A stretch of 64,000 bases of DNA from Cordylochernes scorpioides (Eukaryota > Arthropoda > Arachnida > Pseudoscorpiones > Chernetidae): positions 90,272,890 to 90,336,889 of the forward strand of contig CP092876.1 of assembly GCA_030710605.1 (NCBI GenBank), read 5' to 3'. Each line of letters begins with the position of its first letter. Positions within the stretch are counted from its first letter, which is position 1. Below are positions 11,301 through 21,826 of the stretch, one piece after another. The notes beneath the pieces were generated by a model. That model did no database searches. It saw nothing but the letters and a program-made list of their open reading frames with translations, and was not told where the DNA came from. Made by a program: the position numbers and the translations under genes.

Positions 11301-14300
11301 CACAGCATAAATAGAAAAATAGACATCCCCGCAGCCTACACAAACTACATTTAAACCTCCCACATGTTTATTTCAATAGCCCAAACCATGCGCCGTCTCG
11401 TGGTCTCAGACAGCAGATTTAATATTTACTTTATTCAAAAATCGGTTTTCAGTTAAGATTAACATATATATAAATCGTTATTTATCTTTCTTTGTATAGT
11501 TATATTTTTGCCTGTCGAAGGGCTTTTGCCCGAAAGCTCGTAACATTCATACAATAAAAGAAACTCATCTTCTGATCCTCCTTAATTGATATACCTTACT
11601 AGAAGAGTCTTTACCTTTAAAACAATTTATTAATAACTTTAAAATTTAAAAGTGTGAATGTTTCTTTTTAAAAATTACATAGTTTCTTACACTATCCCCT
11701 TACTGTAATGCACAAAATATTGGGATGAGTGTATCTCGTCATTCCTTACAGAAAGTATGCCAGTTTAATATACTGGAACGCTCTGATATTGAACTGTTAT
11801 ATCTGTTACTTTGGAATAAATTGTAAGAGAAGGAATATAGTCAAGAATTGCATCGAGTGCTCTTCAGTCAATAATTCACAATTAAAAATATTTTTTGGCT
11901 TCAAATTACACTCATAGACAAAACTTAAGGAAGTTGTACGTTTAGCATGTATATCAGGATTCAGACAATAACTCTGAAAGATATTACAGTGACCTTTATT
12001 GAAGACACGAGATAACCAAGTGTGAACAAAATTGCCTCTGTATCCTTTTAAAAATATATAAATTAAAAAAAGATTTAAAAATAGAGGACCGACGACAGAA
12101 AATACTTTCCATTTCCTTAAGTTCTGTCCATGAGTGTATTTCTTCTTTATAGAAAATGGTAAAAACTTCTGTACTTACTTTCAACCACAGTATCATTGCT
12201 ACACATATCTTCGAGAAGAATCAAGAAGAATTGAGTAAATTCTGGGATCCCATCCTTGATCTCGTCTGCCAGACATCCTTGAAGTTGATCGATGACATTT
12301 TTAGCAGCTTCGATTCTTTTTCTGAAAAAACACAATTATAAAAACACATATGGAATATCAAGGCAATAAGATGGCATACTGGCAATTTTCCACGACGTCT
12401 TCCTTGGTCTTGTCTCGGATCCAATCGCCGTTAGGAAGGATGCTGTCCCAAGCCAGCACTTCGTACTTCAGAGATTCCATGTCGCAGTTGGAGAAATAGG
12501 CATCCAGCTCCTGGCCAGTAACTGCAGAAGCGAGACTCGGCCCTGCCATGTCACAATACACAGATTCCATCGATATCAGTATAATGTCACAGAGATAATG
12601 CCAGATGCAAACTGACGTTTGCAGGAGATACATTGCTGACAATGTTGGAGGAAAAGCTCCGAGGGAAGAGATCGAGGGGAAGGAGACGACAAGGATACAC
12701 AGACGATCTAAAACAATGGACTGGGCGACACACCTACGAGGAGATGAAGAGGATGGCATAGGGAGATATGGAGAGACCATGAGGCCCACCCTCAGTAGAG
12801 GAAGGTATTGAAGGAGGGAGATATGGAGAGACCATGTGGCCCACCCTCAGTAGAGGAAGGTACTGAAGGAGGGAGATATGGAGAGACCATGTGGCCTACC
12901 CTCAGTAGAGGAAGGTACTGAAGGAGGGAGATATGGAGAGACCATGAGGCCCACCCTCAGTAGAGGAAGGTATTGAAGGAGGGAGATATGGAGAGACCAT
13001 GTGGCCCACCCTCAGTAGAGGAAGGTACTGAAGGAGGGAGATATGGAGAGACCATGTGGCCTACCCTCAGTAGAGGAAGGCATTGAAGGAGGCGCAAATC
13101 CGACCTTCTTAGTTGGTGAACCATAATTGAATATTTTCTGGGAAGGGTATAATGTTAACAATGTATTAGCTATATTTATACAATCTACTTTATACCTTTC
13201 ATTACTTCTCATATTGTATCTAAATATATGCTTTTCGTTAGATATACATATATCATATAAAACATTTTATTTATAATAATTTGTAAATTAGGCAAAAGTA
13301 GTTGATGTTTTTGTGTTGTTTGATGATTTTTTGGAATAATAAAAATATTCTCGGCTAGGTAAAACTATGAAGATATAAAACACAGGAATGACTATATTAT
13401 ATTTCTATATTTATTTTATTTTTGCGCAGAGACGATATATCTTAGCCAATGAGAATTTGCTGAGGCGCGAATATTGCTGGTTGGAACTTATTCCTTCTTT
13501 GGTCAGTTGATTGGGTTCTCCGTCAATAGGTTTTCGATATCGATTGAAAACGTTGACGCTATTCCTCACCTCACACTAGAGTTAGAACCATTTATCATTT
13601 AAAAAGTGAATTTAAATGCGTTCCAATTTCTGAATATATTTTATTTAAACCTGGTTTATATATTAAAAGCAAAGAAGGCATATCCTGACCACGAGCTCAT
13701 GTGCTTTTGGTCAGGATATAACTTATTTTCCGATAAAATAATCCCTTGAATCAATATTAAAACAAGAACATTAAACCTCCAGGGAAATGTTTCTTTTAAT
13801 TAAAATTAATTAAATAATTAAAATAAACTTTTCCCTGGAGGTTTAATGTTCTTGTTTTAATATGTCCTATTTTTTTTTTTAAATATCAACACCTGACCTT
13901 TTTATTATTTTTTCACATAGTTTATATAAATACGCTTTTCACGTGAAAAAAATACAATAAAAATATATAAAATATTTATATATGTGTGAAAAATAGTACA
14001 AAAGTGAAATTCTGATGCTATCAGGTGGATAAATTAAGGGGAAAAAAAGGCATCTCCTGATCGTTCAAAGTAAAAGTTGCGCCATCTGTTGGAATAAATA
14101 TCAACTAATCGTAGATTTTTAATTATTCCAGAGTTGGACAAATACCCAGGCATCAAAACAAGCCATTTATCCCTCCAGTACAGAGATGTATGGTAGATTG
14201 TATCAACTATATTGTATCACCGCTTCTACCTACCGTACTGGGATAATAAGCTGAATGTATTGTTTTGTTACCTTTTTTAAACAGGAGAGGAGTCCTATCA

Positions 14301-16044
14301 TTGTACACGAATATCTCTGATGTATATAGTTGTTTATTTGTTTTGCATAATATTTCATTTATAAATTAATCTCATAATTTAGTCTGTGAAAATAAAAATA
14401 TTGGACCGGTGACAAAAACAAAACTGAAAACAGATGGCTTAATGTTATATAGTTATGATATATAATTAATTGTGATGTTTAGGTAATTTTGATCTTAAAA
14501 TTGAATGAAATATATAAAGTTTAAACCGGAAAATATAATAATTTATAGACAACATAAAGTTACGTTATCCATGTACCAAAGGAATAACCCTCCATTAAAA
14601 ACACATAAAAACAAAACATTTTGGTTTATCATCTCACAGTACAGTAGGTAGTGCTGGTGATAAGGAATCTATCACAACACCTGTTTTGGAAAATTCAGAC
14701 AAAAGACAACAACCTGGATACCAATAAGAGAGAGGTGCCATTTTTGAACCTATATTTACATAAAACACATACATAAATACATATTTATGTATCAATAGAG
14801 GACCTTTTTCTTTAATTATACATGAGAACGAAGACACTGTGTATCACCCTGGTTAAACACTTTACTGGTGACGATGAAGAAAGAGCCACAACACCAGTTT
14901 TGGAATATTCACACAAAAGCCATATTACATATTTACATATATCAGTATGAAAAAATAGTACAAATGTGATATTGTACTGGGATAAGGTGCATAATTATGA
15001 AAAAGGCTAACCGTGGTTAGCTTTTCTTGATTAATCAAGAATGGGTATTTGGCCAATTCTGGAATAATTAAAAATAAACGAGAATAGTTGATATTTATTC
15101 CGATAGATGGCGCAAGCCATCAGCAACTTTCAGTTGCACGATAAGGAGATGCCTTTTTTCATATATTAGTATATACACTTTTTTTGTTGCTTATCCCTAG
15201 TACACGTTGTACAGGCCATGGTAATCATGGTGGGTAGAAGTAGGCGACTGCTTTTACTGTAGGTGCACCATGTGAAAAGCAGTTCGACTTTGCACTTACA
15301 AATGTGCCATGGCCCCGTTTGGTTACTTGCACTCGCTGGTGGGGTTGGACTTTTGCAAGAATCGGAGGCAATTGGAGCATTTTTTGTATATACTTTCAAA
15401 TATTTATATCAATAAAGATATATTCAAACTAATAAAAATAAAAGAATTCTGAACTCTCATCGCTGTTGCATATTGTATTAGTCTTTCTAAACTCCGTCTT
15501 TGCCGGTCCCAAGCCCGGATGGAGGAGAGGGAGCAGTAACAAGCTCGCTAAAAAACCTGGGCTCAGCTGGCCCGGCTGATAGTACCCTGTAAGGGCTCCT
15601 AATCCAGGGATACAGGATGAGCAGCGTTTGTACTCCATGTTAGGAGCGGTTGCACATGGCGTCTGTTCCTCATGTCAGAGGCGGCCATTTCTTTTGGAGC
15701 TAAGTCGGCCTGCCACTGAGTAGTGCTCCCAGTCTTAATGACAAAGGCAGACGCATTCTACTTTACCCAGTCATGATGGTTGTCAAACAAGCTTGATACC
15801 CTAAAATGATTGAGTGGAGATAAGAAAAAAGAAGATAGTCTTTCTATAATTGTTCTGCGCCTGGAAACATTTCAAAGCAATAAAAAACGAAAAATTCTTA
15901 TTTCCACTCATATTTTCTAAAGTAAAACTAAACCCGTTTTTTTCTGTACCAAGTCTCTTTCTCAAAAGAGAGGAAAAAGAATAAACTCCGATAAAATACA
16001 TTACCCTTGAAGAGGAGCAACAGAAAGGAGAACAGAGCAATCAT
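8396..16044 (-). CDS. Secreted ten-cysteine protein, five exons (left copy, intact)
   Basis: Exons on the minus strand: 16005-16044, 12380-12542, 12179-12321, 9899-10028, 8396-8633. All introns are GT-AG and phases join without a stop into 237 residues. The start MIALFSFLLLLFKG forms a signal peptide (likely cleaved near residue 20). The mature part is acidic, probably helical, with cysteines at 33, 67, 84, 108, 134, 158, 159, 167, 199 and 210, and one N-glycosylation site (N110). TATA box 16079-16087; poly(A) signal 8382-8387. Exon 2-3 intron is only 58 bp. A Penelope-like element sits in intron 3. I do not recognise the family; overall form recalls arthropod haemolymph proteins such as DUF1397, which is a guess. 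Confidence 0.8.
9139..9348 (+). pseudogene. Exon-like ORF D inside intron 4, left (premature stop)
   Basis: Runs antisense to the secreted-protein gene. From an acceptor-like CTATTAG the frame reads ...EKTCHLYGLNESYSH... to FGYS, then TGA where the right arm has TGC, losing 17 residues. Between arms nearly all changes in this frame alter the residue, so it is not under visible constraint. An overlapping second frame stays open in both arms but looks compositionally like a shadow. Confidence 0.3.
10285..11612 (+). mobile_element. Penelope-like element, 5'-truncated (left arm only)
   Basis: About 1.33 kb inserted in intron 3 of the left gene, antisense to it. The right arm has the uninterrupted site near 24843-24850. 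It contains the C-terminal half of the single ORF (reverse transcriptase end and GIY-YIG nuclease) followed by about 250 bp ending in a hammerhead-like relic (11512-11543: CTGTCGA, GGGC/GCCC stem, GAAA). 5' truncation is usual for copies made by target-primed reverse transcription. Exact ends are blurred by small changes at the junctions. Confidence 0.8.
10317..11354 (+). CDS. Penelope-type reverse transcriptase / GIY-YIG endonuclease (C-terminal part)
   Basis: 345 open codons. The reverse transcriptase part shows GTPMGSPLS (motif 4 region) and RYVDD (10470-10484), the catalytic aspartates of the palm. A thumb-like region follows. The C-terminus has the GIY-YIG nuclease: VYSV...TYVGETGRT...RMTEHTR (about 11055-11150). 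Penelope-like enzymes join these two domains, which identifies the family. The N-terminal third, including the first catalytic aspartate, is missing, so this copy cannot be autonomous, although no stop interrupts what remains. Confidence 0.85.
   Translation: MNTFTYSHTHFKQIRGTPMGSPLSSILSEITMSTIDQWICNRQPSNIFFWRRYVDDIFCVCKTDSENAIFTDLHTYNPNITFTLEREHELVIPFLDVLVIRTPNTYHTTVYYKKNHPLRYTHYRSHCPTSHKINIVKALTRRLLTHCSLPIFKTIEKNRIISHLTISGFPLSFIEKHTYSPVPLNPPATYKSTCVIPFSPLSVNLSRFLKPFGIRTFFTNTPNLHSLLRHPITKTDSSTDPLTSSGAVYSVSCQQCPATYVGETGRTIAIRMTEHTRNITNRDIRSLIFQHIASSGHSFDTANPTIHYKNISNLHQRLVLESIVSSKLHSINRKIDIPAAYTNYI
11909..12136. mobile_element. Tc1/mariner-type MITE in intron 3
   Basis: 228 bp with inverted ends CACTCATRGACARAACTTA (about 24 bp) and TA on both sides (11907-11908, 12137-12138), the usual target duplication of this superfamily. 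It has no coding capacity. A shorter, diverged version is at the mirror position (about 24391-24510); relatives lie at 17588-17710, 19800-19945 and 63463-63630. Confidence 0.65.
12650..12757 (+). pseudogene. Remnant of non-LTR reverse transcriptase C-terminus
   Basis: One frame reads GYTDDLKQWTGRHTYEEMKR then a stop, the conserved end of RTE-like/endonuclease-reverse transcriptase polyproteins (from memory of the family). It lies upstream of the second exon of the left gene and is missing in the right arm. Confidence 0.55.
12758..13087. repeat. 55-bp tandem array, six copies (left arm only)
   Basis: Six copies of a 55-bp unit starting GGAGGGAGATATGGAGAG, differing at a few positions. The unit is the tail of the preceding retroelement remnant, so the array grew from it after insertion. 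It lies in intron 1 of the left gene. No counterpart is seen in the shorter right intron. Confidence 0.9.
13770..13858. repeat. Foldback element (left arm only)
   Basis: Inverted repeat whose arms read AACATTAAACCTCCAGGGAAA and its complement, separated by about 40 bp of AT-rich DNA. No mirror copy is seen in the right arm. The rest of 13090-13980 is AT-rich with no gene seen. Confidence 0.6.
15490..15835 (+). repeat. Dispersed repeat with GCCGGTCCCAAGCCCGG (copy 1)
   Basis: About 340-bp repeat found four times in the window (here, about 22065-22390 minus, 48115-48435, 63640 to the end). It begins CTCCGTCTTTGCCGGTCCC and ends with AGTGGAGATAAGAAAG. The opening words resemble the tail of RTE-type non-LTR elements, from memory only. 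No ORF. Confidence 0.55.
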
Positions 16045-16078
16045 CCTGTCAGGAATACCACAGTCGGGATCCACTGCA

Positions 16079-16087
16079 CTATTTATA
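16079..16087 (-). promoter_or_regulatory. TATA box of left secreted-protein gene
   Basis: TATAAATAG about 35 bp upstream of the start codon on the minus strand, implying a 5' UTR of very few bases. A 15-bp stretch ending CACTATTT is duplicated just upstream in this copy only. Confidence 0.65.
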
Positions 16088-16303
16088 TCCATTTCCACTG
16101 CACTATTTCTAAAATCAAATATGTAAATATTCATTGACAGATGTGTGGACCATCTTCACAGAAGATAAATATTCATCTTCATATCGATGCCGTGAATCAA
16201 TAACAAACCAACACACGTGGAATATCAATGGCCAGAAGGAAGAGCGTCTTTAATGCATTTTTTATTTTGTTCTCATCTCTAAGAGAGAAATTATAAAAAA
16301 AAT

Positions 16304-16464
16304 CAGTTAAACCTGTCTATAGCGCCCCCTCTTGGGACTCACCAAAATAGGGTGCTATAGACAGGTCACTTTTAAAGTAAATCGCATCGTACTACGTATT
16401 TAAAATCGGGCGCTATAGAGAGGGAGGCGCTATTTAGAGGGAGCGCTATAGACAGGTTTAACTG
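16304..16464. mobile_element. MITE with CAGTTAAACCTG ends (left)
   Basis: 161 bp with inverted ends starting CAGTTAAACCTGTCTATAGC. The inner part repeats the GCGCTATAGA words. It is complete here. The right copy (21433-21568) has lost its second end through a deletion. Confidence 0.7.
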
Positions 16465-16499
16465 TAGTAGCACATAAAGATAGTAACATATTTATAATT

Positions 16500-16636
16500 G
16501 AAAATTTGAAACTATTATAGACGCGTATGATTCTTTTTAAAATTAAACAATTTTACTACCCTTACATGCAGTAAGGACAGTAGAAATTGTTTAATTTTAA
16601 AATAATCAAACCCGTCTATAATAGTTTCAAATTTTC
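16500..16636. repeat. 137-bp foldback (left)
   Basis: Near-perfect palindrome: GAAAATTTGAAACTATTATA at one end and its complement at the other, with TAAAATTAAACAATTT and complement inside. It is the same length in the right arm. Confidence 0.8.
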
Positions 16637-17747
16637 ATAACAGATGACGCGCTAATGCATCATAATATTTATAATTGTATATATTTCTACTGTCCTCAAA
16701 GCTTATGTCCATAGTTTATTTAAAATACCCTTCCAAGAGTCTAGCTTCAGTATCGGTGTAAGACAGCCACAAATGAAATATTACAACAATTTTACAATTG
16801 TGGGCAATGTTCCATGTTGATTAAAATGATATATATGACTTATAGAAAGGTTTTAAAAATATAAATTGTATTGGGATCTTCCAGTTTTGCTCCTACTCAA
16901 CCTATTATTAAAATGAACGGAAGATTTTAGCTAGAGATTAGAAAAAGCAAACCCCGAAAACGGCAAAAAAAAAAATTAAAAATTCTCCTTTCATTTTTAC
17001 TACACGGTGAGAAATGGCACGAACCAAAATCTTCCAATGATATTGAAGCGGTGCAGCAAAGAAGTATAAGAGAATAAGTGGGAAAGCCAAGAGAAGAAGG
17101 TATGCAGGGGCCCCTCCAAGGAAGTGTGGATTGACAAATTCCAGAGGAGGGGGCGGCAGACAGGGAGTCCAGCTGGTGTCGTCGTTAAGCAAGCAGCCGA
17201 GTTAGCGGCCGGCCTGCCGGGGGTTTGTGCGCCGAGAAGACATGGCAGAAGTCTGTAGGACGTAACCAATTTAACTCTGCATATTATTTTTATAGCAATT
17301 ATACAAAACAAATCTTGGTATATATATCCAGCAATGGCCGCAGTCTTGCAGAAAATTGACTTAGACCCAGAGCAGCAGCTTTACACACCCAAGATAGTGG
17401 AAATTGCTGCTGCTGTGATGGGGATGCATGGAGACATCTGAGACTCTTCTTTGGACACGACAACAAATCTTGGTATATATGTCTACATGAAAACAACAAA
17501 AACAATACTAAAAACATGATATACATACAAGTTCCTTTTCAAACTCAGTCTCATCTATAGCCATTGTTGCTCTGTAATACTCCAACAACACTCATGGACA
17601 AAACATAAGGAAGTCTTCGATATAGCTGATAGTGTTTTTTGTTTGTTTGAAGGAGACAGAGGTTGTCCACACTTGGTTATCTCGTGTGTTTTCAATAAAG
17701 GTCACTGTTTCGGAACAGTCAAATCCTCTGCGATGTATATAAAACTA

Positions 17748-18165
17748 GCCGAATGACCCGGGCAACGCCCGTGTTTTACCCGATTGAATGTTTTTATTCA
17801 AATACTATTTGTTACAATTATAAATTGGCGCCTTATATAAATGCATATATTAGTTAATAACTATAGCCTATGTGCTTTAGCTGTCTATGTACTGTTGGCT
17901 TCCGTAGGCGTCTCTTACTGGGAAAAAGAAAAAGAGGATTCCATTTAGTTATTAACTAATATATGCATTTATTAAGGAGCGACCCGCTCCAACCCAATAT
18001 ATACAAAAACCAAAAAGCGAGTGGGGGGGGGGGGGGGGGGCAAAGGTGGCGTGATCGTAGCCAACCAATAGGAGAGCGCCATTCCAAAAAAAAAAAAAAA
18101 AGCAAACGGTGACAGAGATGAAAACTGAAGAATTAAGAACGCATGACGCTCGTAACTGTATATAG
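17748..18165 (+). mobile_element. SINE-like insertion (left arm only)
   Basis: Begins ACTAGCCGAATGACCCGGGC and goes on with GTTTTACCC, the same head as 23111 and as the Tx1-type element at 37217. The right arm has the uninterrupted AT-rich site near 19785. It holds a nested foldback (about 17838-17981, arms ATAAATGCATATATTAGTTA) and a run of 18 G (18023-18040). Confidence 0.6.
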
Positions 18166-18510
18166 AATAATAAACAAAACGGATTCCGAAGGCGAGTTTC
18201 TTGTTTTATTTTCTTCTCAAACTTTGAAGTTTCACAAACCTTTCTACAGGAGTTTTTGTGAAACCCGAAAACTTGAGAAAAATATAAAATAAATAAAGTA
18301 ACTCACCCTTGGACTCCGTTTTGTTTATTATTTTATACTAATTCGATATAAACGTTGATTTTTTTTTTAGGAAAAGGGCATCTCCTTATCGTGCAACTGA
18401 AAGTTGCTGATTGGCCAATTCTGAAAAAAAAACAACAACAATGATATTTATTCCGACAGATGGCGCAAGCCATCAGCAACTCTAAGTTGCACGATAAGAA
18501 GATGCCTTTT

Positions 18511-19343
18511 TAAAAATAATTTATCCACCTTATCCATGTACAATTTTACATTTGTACTATTTTTTTTTCACATTGATTTTTTAGCTATAATGCTAGTTTT
18601 GATAAATGGATAATTGAATTATTCATATGCATTGTTTTGCTAACTTGTTCCAAAATCACTTTACTAGGTACCGCTCAACAAGAGAAACCTAGCTTATGAT
18701 ATTTACAACAATGAATAATAGGTGAAGGTTATTCACATATTAAAACAAAGTGTCCAATACGGGATTCAATCCCGGTTCATGGCTGTCGGGAATCGAGGGT
18801 GTTACCCACTCGTCCACAGACTCTTCTATTGTTTTGGCAATTAAAATAGATTGGTCTCTCTAATTATTTTGATTCTCTATAACTGTATTTTGGATAGAGT
18901 GTTCGCTTTTCTTCTCAATTATATTATAGAAAAGAAAAATGATATATGGAAATATTTGAAAAGGGAAAATAGAATTCGGTTAAAAAGTTTCTTTTATTTT
19001 AGATTTTGAAAGCTTTCGAGCAAATTTCTTCTCTTCAACGGGGAATTAATTTTACGTACAATATCAAAGTGATCTTTCTACAAAAGTAATTGGCCGTTGA
19101 AGAGCAGAAATTCGCTCGAAAGCTTGAAACAATCTAAAATCCCAGGACACTTTATTTTTCCGTCTATCAATACTTTTCACAATTCATCCTTTCATACTTC
19201 ATCCCTAAGGTTAGAAATAGTCGTTATTTCTCCTTAAACTAAATTTCGATTTTTAGTTCAAAAGAAACACATGCGGGATAATTTTCAAATGTCGTTCTAT
19301 AAAAATCTAAAGTAAAAGAAACTTTTTACCCGAATTATATTTG
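18511..19343. other. Single-copy spacer between the arms
   Basis: No counterpart is seen in the right arm, so it is either the loop of the inverted repeat or sequence whose partner is lost in the gap. It holds a tRNA-like stretch on the minus strand (about 18750-18822, with a T-arm-like segment but no matching acceptor stem). It also holds an imperfect inverted repeat around 19000-19135. The segment 19147-19310 is related to one end of the foldback at 44700-45065. No coding region is seen. Confidence 0.7.
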
Positions 19344-19443
19344 NNNNNNNNNNNNNNNNNNNNNNNNNNNNNNNNNNNNNNNNNNNNNNNNNNNNNNNNN
19401 NNNNNNNNNNNNNNNNNNNNNNNNNNNNNNNNNNNNNNNNNNN
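19344..19443. other. Assembly gap (100 N)
   Basis: A run of exactly 100 N, the usual placeholder for a scaffold join of unknown length. It lies at the inner edge of the right arm, so the two mirror arms belong to different contigs. Confidence 0.99.
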
Positions 19444-20275
19444 GGCATCTTATCGTGCAACTGAAAGTTGCTGATGGCTTGCGCCATCTGTCGGAATAAA
19501 TATCATTGTTGTTGTTTTTTTTTTATTTCAGAATTGGCCAATCAGCAACTTTCATTTGCACGATAAGGAGATGCCCTTTTCCTAAAAAAAAATCAACGTT
19601 TATATCGAATTAGTATAAAATAATAAACAAAACGGAGTCCGAGGGTGAGTTTCTTGCTTTATTTTATATTTTTCTCAAGCTATCAGGTTTCACAAAAACT
19701 CCTGTAAAAAGATTTGTGAAACTTCAAAGTTTGAGAAGAAAATAAAACAAGAAACTCACCTTCGGAATCCGTTTTGTTTATTATTTTATATATATCGCAG
19801 AGGATTTGACTGTTCCGAAACAGTGACCTTTATTGAAGACACACGAGATAACCAAGTGTGGACAACCTCTGTATCCTTCAAACAAAAAAAAAACACTATC
19901 AGCGATATCGAAGACTTCCTTAAGTTTTGTCCATAAGTGTTGTTGGAATATTACAGAGTAACAATGGCTATAGATGAGACTGAGTTTGAAAAGGAACTTG
20001 TATGTATATTATGTTTATAGTATCGTTTTTGTTGTTTTTCATGTAGACATATATACCAAGATTTGTTGTTGACGTGTCCAAAGAAGAGTCTCAGATGTCT
20101 CCATGCATCTCCATCACAGCAGCAGCAATATCCACTATCTTGGGTGTGTAAAGCTGCTGCTCTGGGTCTAAGTCAATTTTCTGCAAGGCCGCCGCCATTG
20201 CTGGATATATATACCAAGATTTGTTTTGTATAATTGCTATAAATAATATGCAGAGTTAAATTGGTTACGGATTCA

Positions 20276-20770
20276 TCCTTCTAACTTACTTTAATTAAAT
20301 AACAAGTGTACTATAAGATTTTAAATATTTATATTGTCACGACTCTTCTCAGTCGTCGATGTTTGTGTGCAAGGTTTCTGAGAAAACAATGTGGGTTCGT
20401 TTTGGATACAGCTTAGTACTATAAATGTATTCCCAGAGCTTTAAAAAGGATAGTAATAACTATACATAGTAGATGAACTTGCCCTTAATGTCCGCCCCGG
20501 GTAGGTTCCTCCTCGTCCTTCTTTGCTCCGTCCTCCTCTTGTTGATCCACACGGTCCCGAAGCCCACTTCCCGTCGCCAACTTGCCGCGTCTGTCGTCAC
20601 CGCCGTTCTCCTTGCTGCAGGTCCCGTTGTCACCAGACAGACTTCTGCCATGTCTTCTCGGCGCACAAACCCCCTGCAGGCCGGCCGCTAACTCGGCTGC
20701 TTGCTTAACGACGACACCAGCTGGACTCCCTGTCTGCCGCCCCCTCCTCTGGAATTTGTCAATCAACACT
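20276..20770. other. GC-rich exon-like region, unresolved
   Basis: Several overlapping frames are open on both strands, including a plus-strand 72-codon ORF (20473-20691) with a hydrophobic start (FLLVLLCSVLLLLIH) and a minus-strand 94-codon charged ORF (20485-20769). About 360 bp of it (20276-20638) is missing from the left arm, where the flanks join near 17262. I cannot tell which strand, if any, is coding. Confidence 0.3.
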
Positions 20771-21260
20771 TCCTTGGAGGGCCCTGCATACCTTCTTCTC
20801 TTGGCTTTCCCACTTATTCTCTTATACTTCTTTGCTGCACCGCTTGAATATCATTGGAAGATTTTGTTTCGTGTCATTTCTCACCGTGTAGTAAAAATGA
20901 AAGGAGGATTTTTATTTATTTATTTTTTTTTGCCGCTTTCGGGTTTTGGTTTTTCTAATCTCTAGCTAAAATCTTCCGTTCATTTTAATAATAGGTTGAG
21001 TAGGAGCAAAACTGGAAGATCCCAATAAAATTTATATTTTTAAAGACTTTTCTGTAAGTCATATATATCATTTTAATCAACATGGAACATTGCCCACAAT
21101 TGTAAAATTGTTGTAATATTTCATTTGTGGCTGTTTTACACCGATACTGAAGCTAGACTCTTGGAAGGGTATTTTAAATAAACTATGGACATAAGCTTTG
21201 AGGACAGTAGAAATATATACAATTATAAATATTATGATGCATTAGCGCGTCATCTGTTAT

Positions 21261-21397
21261 GAAAATTTGAAACTATTATAGACGGGTTTGATTATTTTAA
21301 AATTAAACAATTTCTACTGTCCTTACTGCATGTAAGGGTAGTAAAATTGTTTAATTTTAAAAATAATCATACGCGTCTATAATAGTTTCAAATTTTC
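21261..21397. repeat. 137-bp foldback (right)
   Basis: Mirror copy of 16500-16636 with the same arms and loop. Confidence 0.8.
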
Positions 21398-21432
21398 AAT
21401 TATAAATATGTTACTATCTTTATGTGCTACTA

Positions 21433-21568
21433 CAGTTAAACCTGTCTATAGCGCTCCCTCTAAATAGCGCCTCCCTTTCTATAGCGCCCGATTTTAAATA
21501 CGTAGTACGATGCGATTTACTTTAAAAGTGACCTGTCTATAGCACCCTATTTTGGTGAGCCCCAAGAG
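21433..21568. mobile_element. MITE with CAGTTAAACCTG ends (right, truncated)
   Basis: Mirror of 16304-16464. The sequence stops at CCCAAGAG and continues directly into flanking DNA; about 30 bp forming the other end are deleted. Confidence 0.65.
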
Positions 21569-21781
21569 TTTTGTAATTTCTCTCTTAGAGATGAGAATAA
21601 AACAAAGTAAAAAATGGATTAAAGAAGCTCTTCTTTCTGGCCATTGATATTCCACGTGTGTTGGTTTGTTATTGATTCACAGCATCGATATGAAGATGAA
21701 TATTTAACTTCTGGGAAGATGGTCCACACATCTGTCAATGAATATTTACATATTTGATTTTAGAAAGCTGTAGATCTTGGA

Positions 21782-21790
21782 TATAAATAG
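21782..21790 (+). promoter_or_regulatory. TATA box of right secreted-protein gene
   Basis: TATAAATAG, 36 bp upstream of the ATG at 21827; same spacing to the start as in the left copy. Confidence 0.65.
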
Positions 21791-21826
21791 TGCTGTGGAT
21801 CCCGACTGTGTGGTATTCCTGACAGG

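Larger units (their letters stand above)
1..18510 (+). repeat. Left arm of giant inverted repeat
   Basis: This stretch reappears as reverse complement in 19444-37103. Matching landmarks include the LTR element (1-4966 against 31744-37103), the hammerhead motif (7141 against 28246), the five gene exons (8396-16044 against 21827-26989) and two MITEs (16304 and 16500 against 21433 and 21261). Gene exons differ by about one base per 150 where compared; non-coding parts differ more and carry indels. The sum of paired coordinates shifts where one arm holds a private insertion. The outer end is cut by the window edge inside a terminal repeat. Confidence 0.95.

Noticed and set aside
15166..15399. 77-codon minus ORF, mirrored at 22476-22727
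   Set aside because: It stays open in both arms with a 12-base difference, but it overlaps dispersed repeats and has no recognisable feature; not enough to call a gene.
18750..18822. tRNA gene on the minus strand of the spacer
   Set aside because: A T-arm-like stretch is present but the acceptor stem does not pair; at most a tRNA-derived relic.
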